Part shown: piece after piece, positions 17,103 to 25,886 of the stretch | Numbering within the stretch: position 1 is the stretch's first letter | Layout of the letters: each line of letters opens with the position of its first letter | NCBI GenBank assembly: GCA_963579135.1 | Contig: CAUZFB010000002.1 | Span: 50,260-114,259, forward strand | DNA from: CALGTL01 sp963579135 | Lineage (GTDB): Bacteria; Chloroflexota; Dehalococcoidia; Lucifugimonadales; Australimonadaceae | DNA length: 64,000 nucleotides | Direction: 5' to 3' | Notes under the pieces: generated by a model | Told to the model about the DNA's origin: nothing | The model's input: the letters and a program-made list of their open reading frames with translations, nothing else | The model's database searches: none | Made by a program: the position numbers and the translations under genes

Positions 17103-17164
17103 AGTAACGACACCAACCCTACGCGCCCTTGAACGACTGTTGGTAAAAGATTTGAGGAGGAATT

Positions 17165-17233
17165 ATGAGGTTGTTAGAATCCTGGCCTTTGAACGGCGTA
17201 TCCATCTGCTTCCCGAGGCATGAAGATGACTGA
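17165..17233 (+). CDS. Possible 22-codon leader peptide overlapping argJ
   Basis: GAGGAGGA followed 4 bases later by ATG is a very strong translation start. It opens a 22-codon frame (MRLLESWPLNGVSICFPRHE...) whose TGA lies inside the first codons of argJ. The overlap would couple argJ translation to the leader. It is not rich in arginine codons (two), so classical attenuation is not supported. It could equally be a remnant. Confidence 0.45.
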   Translation: MRLLESWPLNGVSICFPRHEDD

Positions 17234-18443
17234 CCAGACCCAATTCGTTGATAACGGCACCATAACGAGTCCCAAGGGATTCAAAGCCGGGGCCGCCTAT
17301 GCAGGGATTAAAACCTACGCCAAAGACAAGTGGGACGTGGGCATATTGGTATCCGAAGCTGCCTGCGTAACAGCGGGCATGTACACGAAGAACAAGTTCG
17401 TGTCGCCATCGGTGACGCTGACCAAAGAACGCGTTGACGCCGGGAATGTGCGCGGGTTGTTCGTATCCAGCGGAATCGCGAATACAGGCGTTGGCGAGCA
17501 GGGCCTGATCGACGCCATCGAGTCCATTGCCGTTGCCGCAGAGCACGTGGGTATCCCCGCCGAGGAGATGGTCATCGGGACAACAGGTGTCATCGGCGTT
17601 GAGCTTCCCATGGCCTTAATCCGGGCTGGGATTCCCAACATCGAGATCTCCAGCGATGGCGGAGATCCCTTCGCTCGGTCGATCATGACGACGGACCGGG
17701 TACCGAAGTCCGTCGCCCTTGAGGTGGAGATCGACGGGAATCTCATCACCCTCGGGGGCTGCGCCAAGGGATCGGGGATGATCCACCCCGACATGGCCAC
17801 GATGCTGGCGTACGTCACGACGGATGCCGCCGTTGAGCCCAACTTCCTGAAGTCGGTGCTGCACGACGTGGTCGACGATACCTTCAATATGGTCACCATC
17901 GACGGCGACATGAGCACCAACGATACCGTGATGCTGTTCGCCAACGGGATGGCAGGGAACAAGCCAATCGCAGCCGGTACATCCGAGGCCGCCGGGTTCT
18001 TCCTGGCACTCTACTCGGTGATGGAGTACTTGTCCCGGGAGATGGTGCGCGACGCGGAAGGCTCGTCTAAGATTTTCTCGGTCCGGGTGGACGGCGCGAG
18101 GACCCGCGAAGACGCTCGCCTGGCGGCCCGTGCCATCGCAGCGTCGTCGCTAGTCAAGGCTGCGATCCATGGCAACGACCCGAACTGGGGCCGCGTGATT
18201 GCCGCCGCCGGTTACTCAGGCGCCGACATCAACGTCTCCAAGGTGCGGTTCGACATCAACGACGTGGTGATCATGGAGGCGGGCACGCCGATCTCGTTCC
18301 ACCGGGAGGCGGTGATCGCCATCATGAACAACCCAGAGGTCGCGCTCACGGTGAACCTTGGCTTAGGCGATGGGACCGCGACCGCGTGGGGCTGCGAGCT
18401 GACCGAGGCGTACGTAGAGTTCAATAGCGCGTACACGACCTAG
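17226..18443 (+). CDS. argJ: ArgJ, ornithine acetyltransferase / N-acetylglutamate synthase
   Basis: This 405-residue ArgJ precursor cleaves itself before a threonine in KGSGMIHPDMATMLAYVTTD; the nucleophile is threonine 192. It moves the acetyl group from N-acetylornithine to glutamate in the cyclic arginine pathway, and some members also use acetyl-CoA. The ATG at 17226 is preferred over the ATG 6 bases upstream because GAGG at 17214-17217 is correctly spaced only for the later one. A short leader frame overlaps this start. argB follows after 3 bases. Confidence 0.95.
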   Translation: MTDQTQFVDNGTITSPKGFKAGAAYAGIKTYAKDKWDVGILVSEAACVTAGMYTKNKFVSPSVTLTKERVDAGNVRGLFVSSGIANTGVGEQGLIDAIESIAVAAEHVGIPAEEMVIGTTGVIGVELPMALIRAGIPNIEISSDGGDPFARSIMTTDRVPKSVALEVEIDGNLITLGGCAKGSGMIHPDMATMLAYVTTDAAVEPNFLKSVLHDVVDDTFNMVTIDGDMSTNDTVMLFANGMAGNKPIAAGTSEAAGFFLALYSVMEYLSREMVRDAEGSSKIFSVRVDGARTREDARLAARAIAASSLVKAAIHGNDPNWGRVIAAAGYSGADINVSKVRFDINDVVIMEAGTPISFHREAVIAIMNNPEVALTVNLGLGDGTATAWGCELTEAYVEFNSAYTT

Positions 18444-18446
18444 GCC

Positions 18447-19226
18447 ATGCTAGAACTCAAAGGCAATACGGTACTGATCAAGATTGGTGGGAGCACGCTT
18501 GGCGCCGACGACACATCCTTCGCCGACGTAGCCGAGCTCCAACGGACGGGCGCACGAGTGGTGATCGTTCACGGCGGCGGACCGGAGACGACCTCGTGGA
18601 TGGCCAAGATGGGCGTCCGCTCCGAATTCGTGGACGGTCTGCGCGTGACGGACGAAGCTGGGCTTAGCGTGGCAACCGCCGTGCTGGCGGGCCTCGTCAA
18701 CAAGCGCCTCGTCGCAGAGCTAGCGGCGCACGGCGTGCGCGCGCTCGGCCTGAGCGGCGTCGACGGTAGTCTGGTGCGCGGTAGCGTCACGAAACCCGAG
18801 CTCGGCTTCGTCGCTGGCGTGATTGACGTGGACGCCGGCCCACTCGACGCGGTGCTTGACGCGGGCTACGTGCCGGTCATCTCGCCCATTGGAACCGCTG
18901 CCAGCAATGCGGCGCAGTTGCTGAACATCAACGCAGACACAGTCGCAGGCGCCATCGCCGTTGCGGTGGACGCGACGCACCTTATATTCCTAACCGACGT
19001 GGACGGCATCCTCGACGCCAACGGTCGCGTGCTGAAGCGCATCCCGCTGGGGATGGCGGAGGGACTGATGACCTCAGGTGTGGTCAAAGGCGGGATGATC
19101 CCGAAATTGGATGCCTGCATCCAAGCTGCTGTCGCAGGCATCTCAGCCCACATAGTGAACGGTACCAAACCCCAAGCGCTGGCCAATTGCCTCGATGGCA
19201 CGGTGCCGGGGACCGCTGTCGCCTAG
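18447..19226 (+). CDS. argB: ArgB, N-acetylglutamate kinase
   Basis: This 259-residue amino-acid kinase has the opening LIKIGGSTLG and VVIVHGGGPE phosphate-binding turns and a C-terminal GGMIPKLDACIQA nucleotide segment. It phosphorylates N-acetylglutamate in the second step of arginine synthesis. The N-terminus is short, without the extra helix that arginine-inhibited enzymes use to form hexamers, so strong feedback control by that route is unlikely (inference). The downstream gene begins after an AGGAGG site 18 bases past the stop. Confidence 0.93.
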   Translation: MLELKGNTVLIKIGGSTLGADDTSFADVAELQRTGARVVIVHGGGPETTSWMAKMGVRSEFVDGLRVTDEAGLSVATAVLAGLVNKRLVAELAAHGVRALGLSGVDGSLVRGSVTKPELGFVAGVIDVDAGPLDAVLDAGYVPVISPIGTAASNAAQLLNINADTVAGAIAVAVDATHLIFLTDVDGILDANGRVLKRIPLGMAEGLMTSGVVKGGMIPKLDACIQAAVAGISAHIVNGTKPQALANCLDGTVPGTAVA

Positions 19227-19256
19227 CCTCAGCATGCGGAACGCAGGAGGTCCACC

Positions 19257-22175
19257 TTGGCGATGCAAGCAGGCGATAACAACGGCGGCAACGGCCTACC
19301 AGGTGACATAGGTATCTTTGAAGGATTGCCGCGCTGGGTGATGCTCACTATCAAGGCGACTGTGGTCCTGATAGCGCTTGGTGTGCTTTATTTCGTGATG
19401 GATTTCCTGCGCTCTGTCTACACCAACTGGCTGTGGTTCAACAACGTCGGGTTCCTTGACGTATACACGACGAAGCTGTACACGCAGCTCGCGTTGTATC
19501 TGGTCGGCTTCGCAGGAAGCACTGCGGCCATCTACTTCACCTATCACGCCGCTTGGCGGACATCGTGGGGCCCCACGGTACTGCCGTTCACACCGCTCGT
19601 GACCGGATGGATTAAACGGTCGATCATCATCGGTGCGGCTCTGATGGGCTTCATCATCGTGCTCAGCTTCGCGACCGCATTGGCCGACCGGTGGGAAAGC
19701 TTTCTGAAGTTCTGGAATTCGACCTCATTCGGCCTCGCAGATCCCCAGTTCGGCAACGACGTCGGGTTCTACGTATTCACCCTGCCGATGCTCCACACGA
19801 TTCAAGGGTGGCTGCTGGGGCTCACCGTGGTGATCCTGGCCACGACGGTGGGCCTGTCCCTGTTGATTTACAGCGCACGCGGGATCAACCCGCTTATGAG
19901 CGATCGCTCGAAGAAACACCTTGCCATCATAGGCGCTGCGCTCATGGCGACCATCGCCGCAGGACACTTCCTCGACACCTACGAGACACTCTTCTCGCCT
20001 GCGGGCGCAGTCACCGGCTCGACGTATGCGGACGTGAACGCGCGCATCCCAGGACTCTACCTGCTCACGGCCATCGCGTTGCTGGCGGCTGTCCTGATGA
20101 TCGCGGCGCTTCGTGTGTCCAACCTACGCCAGGCGGTGCGCATCATCATCGCAGCCTTCGTACTGTGGGTGGTGGCAGCCCTTACCGTTGGCCTGGCCTG
20201 GCCGTTCCTTGCGCAGCGCTTCGCCGTTGAGCCGTCGGAATTCCAACGTGAGCGGCCTTACATCGAGCGCAACATCGAGTGGACGCGGATGGGATTCGAC
20301 CTCAATCGACTCGACGAGGTTTCCTATGAAGTGCGCGACGACACGCTAGCCCGCGATATCGCGGCGAACCCGGAAACGATCAATAACATCCGGCTGTGGG
20401 ACCCGCGCCCGCTGGCCCTGGTTTACAACCAGATTCAACACCTGCGGCTGTACTACGATTTCTTGGATGTGGATGTGGACCGGTACACGGTGAATGGTGA
20501 GTACCGCCAGGTGTTGCTAGGCACGCGCGAGCTATTCCAGCACGGTCTGGACGATAGCGCACAGAACTGGGTCAACCGGAAGCTGATCTACACCCACGGC
20601 TACGGCGTCGTGATGGCGACGGCGACTGACTTCACGCAGGCCGGACAGCCGAACCTGATTCTCCAAGACGTGCCGGTGGTTGGTCTGTTCGACGTTGACG
20701 AGCCCAGGGTGTTCTACGGCGAGAGCTTCGGTTGGAACCCGACTCCGTTGGAGCGCGCCGTGCTGGACGATCCGACCCTCGCTGGTGGTGAGGTCACCGA
20801 TGATGAGGTCATCGTGAACACGAAGGAGTCACAGTTCGACCGGCCAGCAGACGACCCAGGCAGCCTGCCCATCTTCATCGACCGCTACGAGGGTGAAGGA
20901 GGGGTAGCGCTCTCCAGCTTCTTCCGGCGCATCATGCACAGCTGGGAGTTCGAGGATCTGAACTTCATCTTCTCGCGCGATCTGAAGACTGAGAGTCGAG
21001 TGATGTACCGCCGTGGTATCGCCAACCGCGTGAGCACTGTTGCGCCGTGGCTTGAACTCGACGATGACCCATACATAGTGGTGGCGGACGGTCGCTTGAT
21101 GTGGATTCAGGACGCGTATGTGACGACCGACAAGTTCCCCTACTCGCGGACCGTGCGCGTCGTGGAGTCGTCCGGCGACAGCCTGGCGAGCCGTACGGTG
21201 TTCGATCGGCCACTCAACTACATCCGCAACAACGTGAAGGTGGTGGTGGACGCGTTCAATGGGACGATGGATTTCTACACAGTCGAGATTGACGGCCCGG
21301 ACCCTATCTTGAGCATGTGGCGGAACACGTTCCCCAGCCTGTTCAAACCTATCTCGGAGATGCCGGCGTCGCTTCGGGAACACATCCGCTACCCGGAGGA
21401 GCTGCTGGAGGCCCAAGCCGACGCGTTCCTGCAGTACCACATGACTGATGCCCGAGAGTTCTTCCTTAAGGAGGACCAGTGGGCGCTGGGCGAAGAGCTC
21501 ATCGGGTCCGCGCCGACCGCCGACGAGCTCAGCGAACGCGACGGCCGCCGCATCGTCGACCCTTACTACGTGATCATGAAACTGCCGGACAGCGAGAAAG
21601 AGGAGTTCGTGTTGATCCTGCCGTTCACGCCGCAGGACAAGCCGAATCTGGTCGCCTGGATGGCCGCGCGGTCTGACGGGAACCATTACGGTGATATCAC
21701 TGTCTTCGAGTTCCCAACCGACCGCATCTTCCACGGACCTGCCCAGGTAGAGGCCCGGATCGACAACGACCCGGTGATCTCTGAGCAGTTCACGCTCTGG
21801 GACCAGTCGGGGTCACGGGTAATCAGAGGCAATCTGCTGGTGATACCCATCGGTGAGTCACTGCTGTACGCGGAGCCGATCTACCTGCAAGCCGACTCAC
21901 TCGCGTTCCCGGAGCTGAAACGCGTAATCCTCGCCACTGATGACGATGTGGTAATGGCGGAAACACTGGATGCTGCGGTGCGAGGCATCCTCGCGGGCGA
22001 TCGACCGGACCGACCGGCGGGCGGTGAGCCCGTGAGTGGCGGCATCGCGCCCGAAGACCTGCTAGCCGTCGTCGACGAACTCCGCGTAGCGATAGAATCG
22101 CTACGCGGAGGCGCGGAAGGACTCGATCAATCACTGCGGGCTCTGGAAGATCTCGCTGAAGAGGCAACACCATGA
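19257..22175 (+). CDS. UPF0182 large membrane protein
   Basis: This 972-residue protein matches the UPF0182/COG1615 family. The N-terminal 310 residues hold about seven membrane spans, with the family stretch YTNWLWFNNVGFLDVY near 60. A long extracytoplasmic domain follows, containing FAVEPSEFQRERPYIERNIE and FSRDLKTESRVMYRR, and an acidic tail ends the protein. The function of the family is unknown. The start is TTG, with AGGAGG 6 bases upstream; ATG two codons later is possible but less well spaced. Its TGA overlaps the argD ATG, so it is embedded in the arginine operon. Confidence 0.93.
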   Translation: MAMQAGDNNGGNGLPGDIGIFEGLPRWVMLTIKATVVLIALGVLYFVMDFLRSVYTNWLWFNNVGFLDVYTTKLYTQLALYLVGFAGSTAAIYFTYHAAWRTSWGPTVLPFTPLVTGWIKRSIIIGAALMGFIIVLSFATALADRWESFLKFWNSTSFGLADPQFGNDVGFYVFTLPMLHTIQGWLLGLTVVILATTVGLSLLIYSARGINPLMSDRSKKHLAIIGAALMATIAAGHFLDTYETLFSPAGAVTGSTYADVNARIPGLYLLTAIALLAAVLMIAALRVSNLRQAVRIIIAAFVLWVVAALTVGLAWPFLAQRFAVEPSEFQRERPYIERNIEWTRMGFDLNRLDEVSYEVRDDTLARDIAANPETINNIRLWDPRPLALVYNQIQHLRLYYDFLDVDVDRYTVNGEYRQVLLGTRELFQHGLDDSAQNWVNRKLIYTHGYGVVMATATDFTQAGQPNLILQDVPVVGLFDVDEPRVFYGESFGWNPTPLERAVLDDPTLAGGEVTDDEVIVNTKESQFDRPADDPGSLPIFIDRYEGEGGVALSSFFRRIMHSWEFEDLNFIFSRDLKTESRVMYRRGIANRVSTVAPWLELDDDPYIVVADGRLMWIQDAYVTTDKFPYSRTVRVVESSGDSLASRTVFDRPLNYIRNNVKVVVDAFNGTMDFYTVEIDGPDPILSMWRNTFPSLFKPISEMPASLREHIRYPEELLEAQADAFLQYHMTDAREFFLKEDQWALGEELIGSAPTADELSERDGRRIVDPYYVIMKLPDSEKEEFVLILPFTPQDKPNLVAWMAARSDGNHYGDITVFEFPTDRIFHGPAQVEARIDNDPVISEQFTLWDQSGSRVIRGNLLVIPIGESLLYAEPIYLQADSLAFPELKRVILATDDDVVMAETLDAAVRGILAGDRPDRPAGGEPVSGGIAPEDLLAVVDELRVAIESLRGGAEGLDQSLRALEDLAEEATP

Positions 22176-23368
22176 CCACTGACTGGAAAGCAAAAGAAGC
22201 CAAGTACTACATGCATGTCGTGAACCGGCAGCCGGTGGTCATCGAACGGGGCGAGGGCGCCCGCGTATGGGACGTCGACGGCAAGGAATACCTCGACTTC
22301 ACGGCGGGCTGGGCCGTCGTGAATCTCGGCCACGCCCACCCCGTGGTCACGAAAGCAATCCAGGACCAGGCGGCAACTTTGTTGCAGACGTCAAATCAGT
22401 TCTACACAACCCCGCAACTGGAGCTTGCTGAGGCATTGGTGGAGAACAGCGCACTGGACAAGGTCTTCTTCTCGAACAGCGGAGCCGAGGCCAACGAAGG
22501 AGCGGTCAAGCTCGCTCGCAAGTACGGCCGCATGAACAAGAACGGTGGCCAGGAAATCATCACCGTCCTCAACTCGTTCCACGGCCGCACGTTGGCCATG
22601 GCCGCCGCGACGGGCCAGCCTCACTACCAGGAGGTTTGGAAGCCGCTGACGCCTGGTTTCACCAACGTTCCCTACGACGATCTCGACGCGATCAAAGGCG
22701 CGACGACGGACCAGACCTGCGGGATCATGGTGGAGGTTCTACAGGGCGAAGGTGGGGTGAACGTACCAACGGAGGGCTACCTGAAGGGCCTCCGCGAGTG
22801 GTGCGACGCCAACAACATCCTGCTCATCTTCGACGAAGTGCAGACCGGTGCAGGCCGCCTTGGCACGCTGTTCGGGCACCAGGCGTTCGACGTCGAACCC
22901 GACGTGATGACTCTGGCCAAGGGTTTGGGTAACGGCGTGCCCATCGGCGCGTTCTTGTGCAAGAACTCGTGTGATGTCCTCGAACCAGGGGACCACGGCA
23001 GCACGTTCGGGGGCAACGCACTCGCGACTGCGGCCGCGAATGCGACGGTCCGGTTCATGGTGGACAACGACGTGCCCGGCAACGCCAAGAAGGTGGGCGC
23101 CTATTTCCAGGGCCAGCTCGAAGCGTACAAGGCCGCCAACCCCGATACCGTGGTCGATGTCAGAGGTATGGGACTTTTGCTGGCCCTCCAGTTCAGTGAT
23201 ACGATTTCTGCAAAAGTCGTGGCGGCTTGCAACGAGGAAGGACTGCTCCTCAACCCCGTTCGGCCGGACGCCATCCGCTTCATGCCACCGCTGACGATCA
23301 CCGAATCCGACGTAGATGAAGCCATGGAGAAATTAGGACGAGGAATCGCCAAAGCGCTAGCGTCCTAG
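22172..23368 (+). CDS. argD: ArgD, acetylornithine aminotransferase
   Basis: This 398-residue class-III PLP aminotransferase shows NSGAEANEGAVKLAR (cofactor phosphate site), FHGRTLAMAAATGQ, IFDEVQTGAGRLG (aspartate that contacts the pyridine ring) and LAKGLGNGVPIGAF with the Schiff-base lysine. It converts N-acetylglutamate semialdehyde to N-acetylornithine; the family can also act in lysine synthesis. Its start is coupled to the UPF0182 gene by ATGA, and argG follows after 38 bases. argC and argF are not in the window. Confidence 0.94.
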   Translation: MTTDWKAKEAKYYMHVVNRQPVVIERGEGARVWDVDGKEYLDFTAGWAVVNLGHAHPVVTKAIQDQAATLLQTSNQFYTTPQLELAEALVENSALDKVFFSNSGAEANEGAVKLARKYGRMNKNGGQEIITVLNSFHGRTLAMAAATGQPHYQEVWKPLTPGFTNVPYDDLDAIKGATTDQTCGIMVEVLQGEGGVNVPTEGYLKGLREWCDANNILLIFDEVQTGAGRLGTLFGHQAFDVEPDVMTLAKGLGNGVPIGAFLCKNSCDVLEPGDHGSTFGGNALATAAANATVRFMVDNDVPGNAKKVGAYFQGQLEAYKAANPDTVVDVRGMGLLLALQFSDTISAKVVAACNEEGLLLNPVRPDAIRFMPPLTITESDVDEAMEKLGRGIAKALAS

Positions 23369-23406
23369 TCTCGACATCCCGGTTAGAGCACCCCGAAAGG
23401 ACAGTT

Positions 23407-24606
23407 ATGGCGGACACGATCGTACTCGCGTACAGCGGAGGGCTGGACACGTCCGTAGCCATCCGTTGGCTTCAGGAACGTTATGAATCAGGCATCGCAA
23501 CACTGACGATGGACCTGGGTGGCAAGGTCGACCTGGAGGCGGCGCGACAGCGAGCCCTGCAGATCGGCGCCACGCGCGCGGATGTCATTGACGTGCGTGA
23601 AGAGTTCGTCACCGAATACGTTTGGCCTGCCCTCAAGGCCGGCGCCCTCTACGAAGGTGTCTACCCGCTGGCGACCGCCCTGGGCCGCCCGCTAATCACC
23701 AAGCACCTCGTTCGCATCGCGCAGGAGGAAGAGGCCTTCGCCATCGCTCACGGGTGCACCGGCAAGGGCAACGACCAAGTGCGGTTCGACGTGAGCGCGG
23801 CAGCTTTGGCTCCCAGCTTGCAGGTCGTCGCGCCCGCTCGTGAATGGAACATGACCCGTGACGAGGAGATTGCCTACGCACAGGCCCGCGACATTCCGCT
23901 GGACCTCAACAAACGCAGCTCTTACTCGGTGGACGAGAACCTGTGGGGCCGCAGCATCGAAGCTGGTGACCTGGAAGACCCCTGGGTGTCCCCGCCCGAA
24001 GAGGCCTATGCCTGGACGGTCTCCGCCGCCGCCGCCCCCGACCAGCCACGCGACGTGGAAATCACGTTCCGCCAGGGCATCCCCGTCGCCATCGACGGCC
24101 AGGAGCTCGGTGGTGTGGCGTTGGTTGAGCTGATGAACGAGATCTCCGGTGCCAACGGCGTCGGCAGGATTGACCATGTTGAGAATCGCCTCGTGGGAAT
24201 CAAGTCGCGTGAGCTATACGAAGCTCCAGCAGCCATCGCACTACACGAAGCGCACCGAGCACTGGAAGGCATGTGCCTCAGCCGGGAGCAGTCTCGGTTC
24301 AAGGACCGCCTCGCCGCCGAGTACGCGGACATGGTGTACAACGGGCTCTGGTTCACGGCGCACCGCCGCGACCTGGACGCCTACGTAGCGAGCACGCAGA
24401 TCCACGTGAGCGGCACCGTCCGATTGCGCCTATTCAAGGGCACATGCACAGTGGTCGGCCGCAAGAGCGACGAATCGCTCTACCGGCACGACCTGGCCAC
24501 CTACGACAAGGGAGACTCGTTCGACCACACGGCGTCGGTGGGCTTCATCCAGATCTACGGGCTGCCGGTCCGGACCCAGGCCGAGGTCCAGGGCCAAGCC
24601 GATTAG
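23407..24606 (+). CDS. argG: ArgG, argininosuccinate synthase
   Basis: This 399-residue ATP-pyrophosphatase-type enzyme opens with AYSGGLDTSVAIRWLQE, the nucleotide loop. GCTGKGNDQVRFD is the citrulline/aspartate-binding segment, and KRSSYSVDENLWGRSIE is typical of the family. It joins citrulline and aspartate in the seventh step of arginine synthesis. GAAAGGACAG precedes the ATG. argH, its pathway partner, lies 1.3 kb downstream past eamA, with its own promoter. Confidence 0.96.
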   Translation: MADTIVLAYSGGLDTSVAIRWLQERYESGIATLTMDLGGKVDLEAARQRALQIGATRADVIDVREEFVTEYVWPALKAGALYEGVYPLATALGRPLITKHLVRIAQEEEAFAIAHGCTGKGNDQVRFDVSAAALAPSLQVVAPAREWNMTRDEEIAYAQARDIPLDLNKRSSYSVDENLWGRSIEAGDLEDPWVSPPEEAYAWTVSAAAAPDQPRDVEITFRQGIPVAIDGQELGGVALVELMNEISGANGVGRIDHVENRLVGIKSRELYEAPAAIALHEAHRALEGMCLSREQSRFKDRLAAEYADMVYNGLWFTAHRRDLDAYVASTQIHVSGTVRLRLFKGTCTVVGRKSDESLYRHDLATYDKGDSFDHTASVGFIQIYGLPVRTQAEVQGQAD

Positions 24607-24651
24607 CCACTGCCAGGGCTCAAGTGAGCGTTCCCCGCAGGACGCGCGCCG

Positions 24652-25545
24652 ATGATCGGCGCGCTGCTCGCGTTGGCTTCGGCGGCGGCGCTTGGACTGA
24701 ACTCAGCCATCGTTCGCCGCGGCGTACGGTGGGCCCCGCCCTACTACCTGATTATCTTCTCGCTAACTGCGGCTGTCCCCGTCTTTGTCGTACTGGCGTT
24801 TGTGACTGGCCAAGGGCAACGCGCAGGTGAACTTGCGCCGTCCAACTACGCCTTGCTGAGCCTCGCAGGCCTACTGAATTTCGTCGGCGGGCGCTACTCG
24901 AACTTCATGGCGATCCAGGCAATCGGTGCCAACCTTACCGCGCCGCTGCGCACCTTCTCCACTCTCATCTCTGCGATCCTCGGGTTCACGATCCTCAATG
25001 AAGAGATCACGGAGTTACGCCTGCTGGGACTGGCGCTGATCATCGCCGCACCGTTACTGGCGTTCTCCCGCCCGGCTCAAATGAGGGTTGAGCTGAAGAG
25101 CGGCACGAAGCTAAAGCTTGCTGAAGGTTTCTCTTTCTCAGGAATCGCTGCCGTCTCATACGCCTTCTCGAATCTCTTGTTGGGTTACGTCCTCGCCGGC
25201 ACCAGCCTGAGCATCCTGGGCGCGACCGTAGCGCACGCAGCCGCGGCCGCGTGCATGCTCGCCACACTGGCTATCCCGCGCAACCAACGTGGGCTCGCGA
25301 GCCTCAGCATAAACTCGCTGTACGTCTTCCTGCTGGTCTCGGTAACCATGATCTCCGCCCAGATCTTTCGGTTCGCGGCGTTCGAGCGTGCACCGGTATC
25401 GGTGGTCTCGGCGCTCGTGGAGACGCTGGCATTCTTTGGCCTGGGATTCGCCTACCTCATCAACCGCGACCACGAGATGTTCTCGCGGCAGGTCGTGGTC
25501 GGTGTCACGTTGGCCGTACTCGGCGCGATCGCGCTGACAATCTAG
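24652..25545 (+). CDS. EamA/DMT-family transporter
   Basis: This 297-residue protein has about ten membrane spans in two EamA repeats. The first repeat ends with TAPLRTFSTLISAILGFTILNEEITELRLLG and the second with SALVETLAFFGLGFAYLINR, the typical positions of the conserved E-containing loop. Such carriers export amino acids or other metabolites. Its place between argG and argH hints at amino-acid transport, but the substrate cannot be assigned. The GC-rich 45-base gap from argG suggests cotranscription. Confidence 0.83.
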   Translation: MIGALLALASAAALGLNSAIVRRGVRWAPPYYLIIFSLTAAVPVFVVLAFVTGQGQRAGELAPSNYALLSLAGLLNFVGGRYSNFMAIQAIGANLTAPLRTFSTLISAILGFTILNEEITELRLLGLALIIAAPLLAFSRPAQMRVELKSGTKLKLAEGFSFSGIAAVSYAFSNLLLGYVLAGTSLSILGATVAHAAAAACMLATLAIPRNQRGLASLSINSLYVFLLVSVTMISAQIFRFAAFERAPVSVVSALVETLAFFGLGFAYLINRDHEMFSRQVVVGVTLAVLGAIALTI

Positions 25546-25886
25546 ACGGGGGGGGGGGGCGAGATTTCTCCCGGACTTCGTCTCGTGTCGACATGACAAC
25601 GAGGGCGACAATCACGGGCGATACGACGGCTGGGAGACCACAGCTTCGTGATATGCACAACAGGCTCCGGAAGTGCGCGAGCAAACCTCGCTGACGCTAC
25701 TACGCTTCCACGGTCAGCTCGTTTGGAGGTAACTACCCATGCAAGAGCCCACATTCCACCTGCGCCAGCTCGAGCAAGACGATTTTTGCGGCTGAAGGAG
25801 TTCGACTGCGCGACGCTGTAAGCGCCCCAATAGCCTACGGCAGGCGATGGCCCCACTGAGGCCCAGCCCGCTACAATAAGCGGGCC
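25546..25886. other. Gap before argH: G12 tract, degenerate short frame, promoter
   Basis: No full gene is supported here. A run of twelve G (25548-25559) starts 2 bases after the eamA stop. At 25739 an ATG with GGAGGT upstream opens an 18-codon frame (MQEPTFHLRQLEQDDF...) that reads like the start of a GNAT acetyltransferase. A shift of one frame would extend it (LRLKEFDCATL) before another stop, so it is probably a decayed remnant. The argH promoter and inverted repeat lie at the right end. Confidence 0.45.
25866..25885 (+). promoter_or_regulatory. argH -10 box inside an inverted repeat
   Basis: TACAAT at 25872-25877 lies 9 bases before the argH ATG, which would give an almost leaderless transcript. 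It sits in the centre of a perfect 7-bp inverted repeat (GCCCGCT at 25866-25872, AGCGGGC at 25879-25885). Repressor binding or strand extrusion here would block the promoter. No ribosome site is present before argH, consistent with leaderless translation. Confidence 0.55.

Noticed and set aside
20829..21734. 301-codon minus-strand frame inside the UPF0182 gene
   Set aside because: Antisense shadow of a well-supported gene; no family resemblance.
25739..25795. 18-codon frame with a good ribosome site
   Set aside because: Looks like the start of an acetyltransferase that stops at once and would continue only after a frameshift; treated as a decayed remnant rather than a leader peptide.
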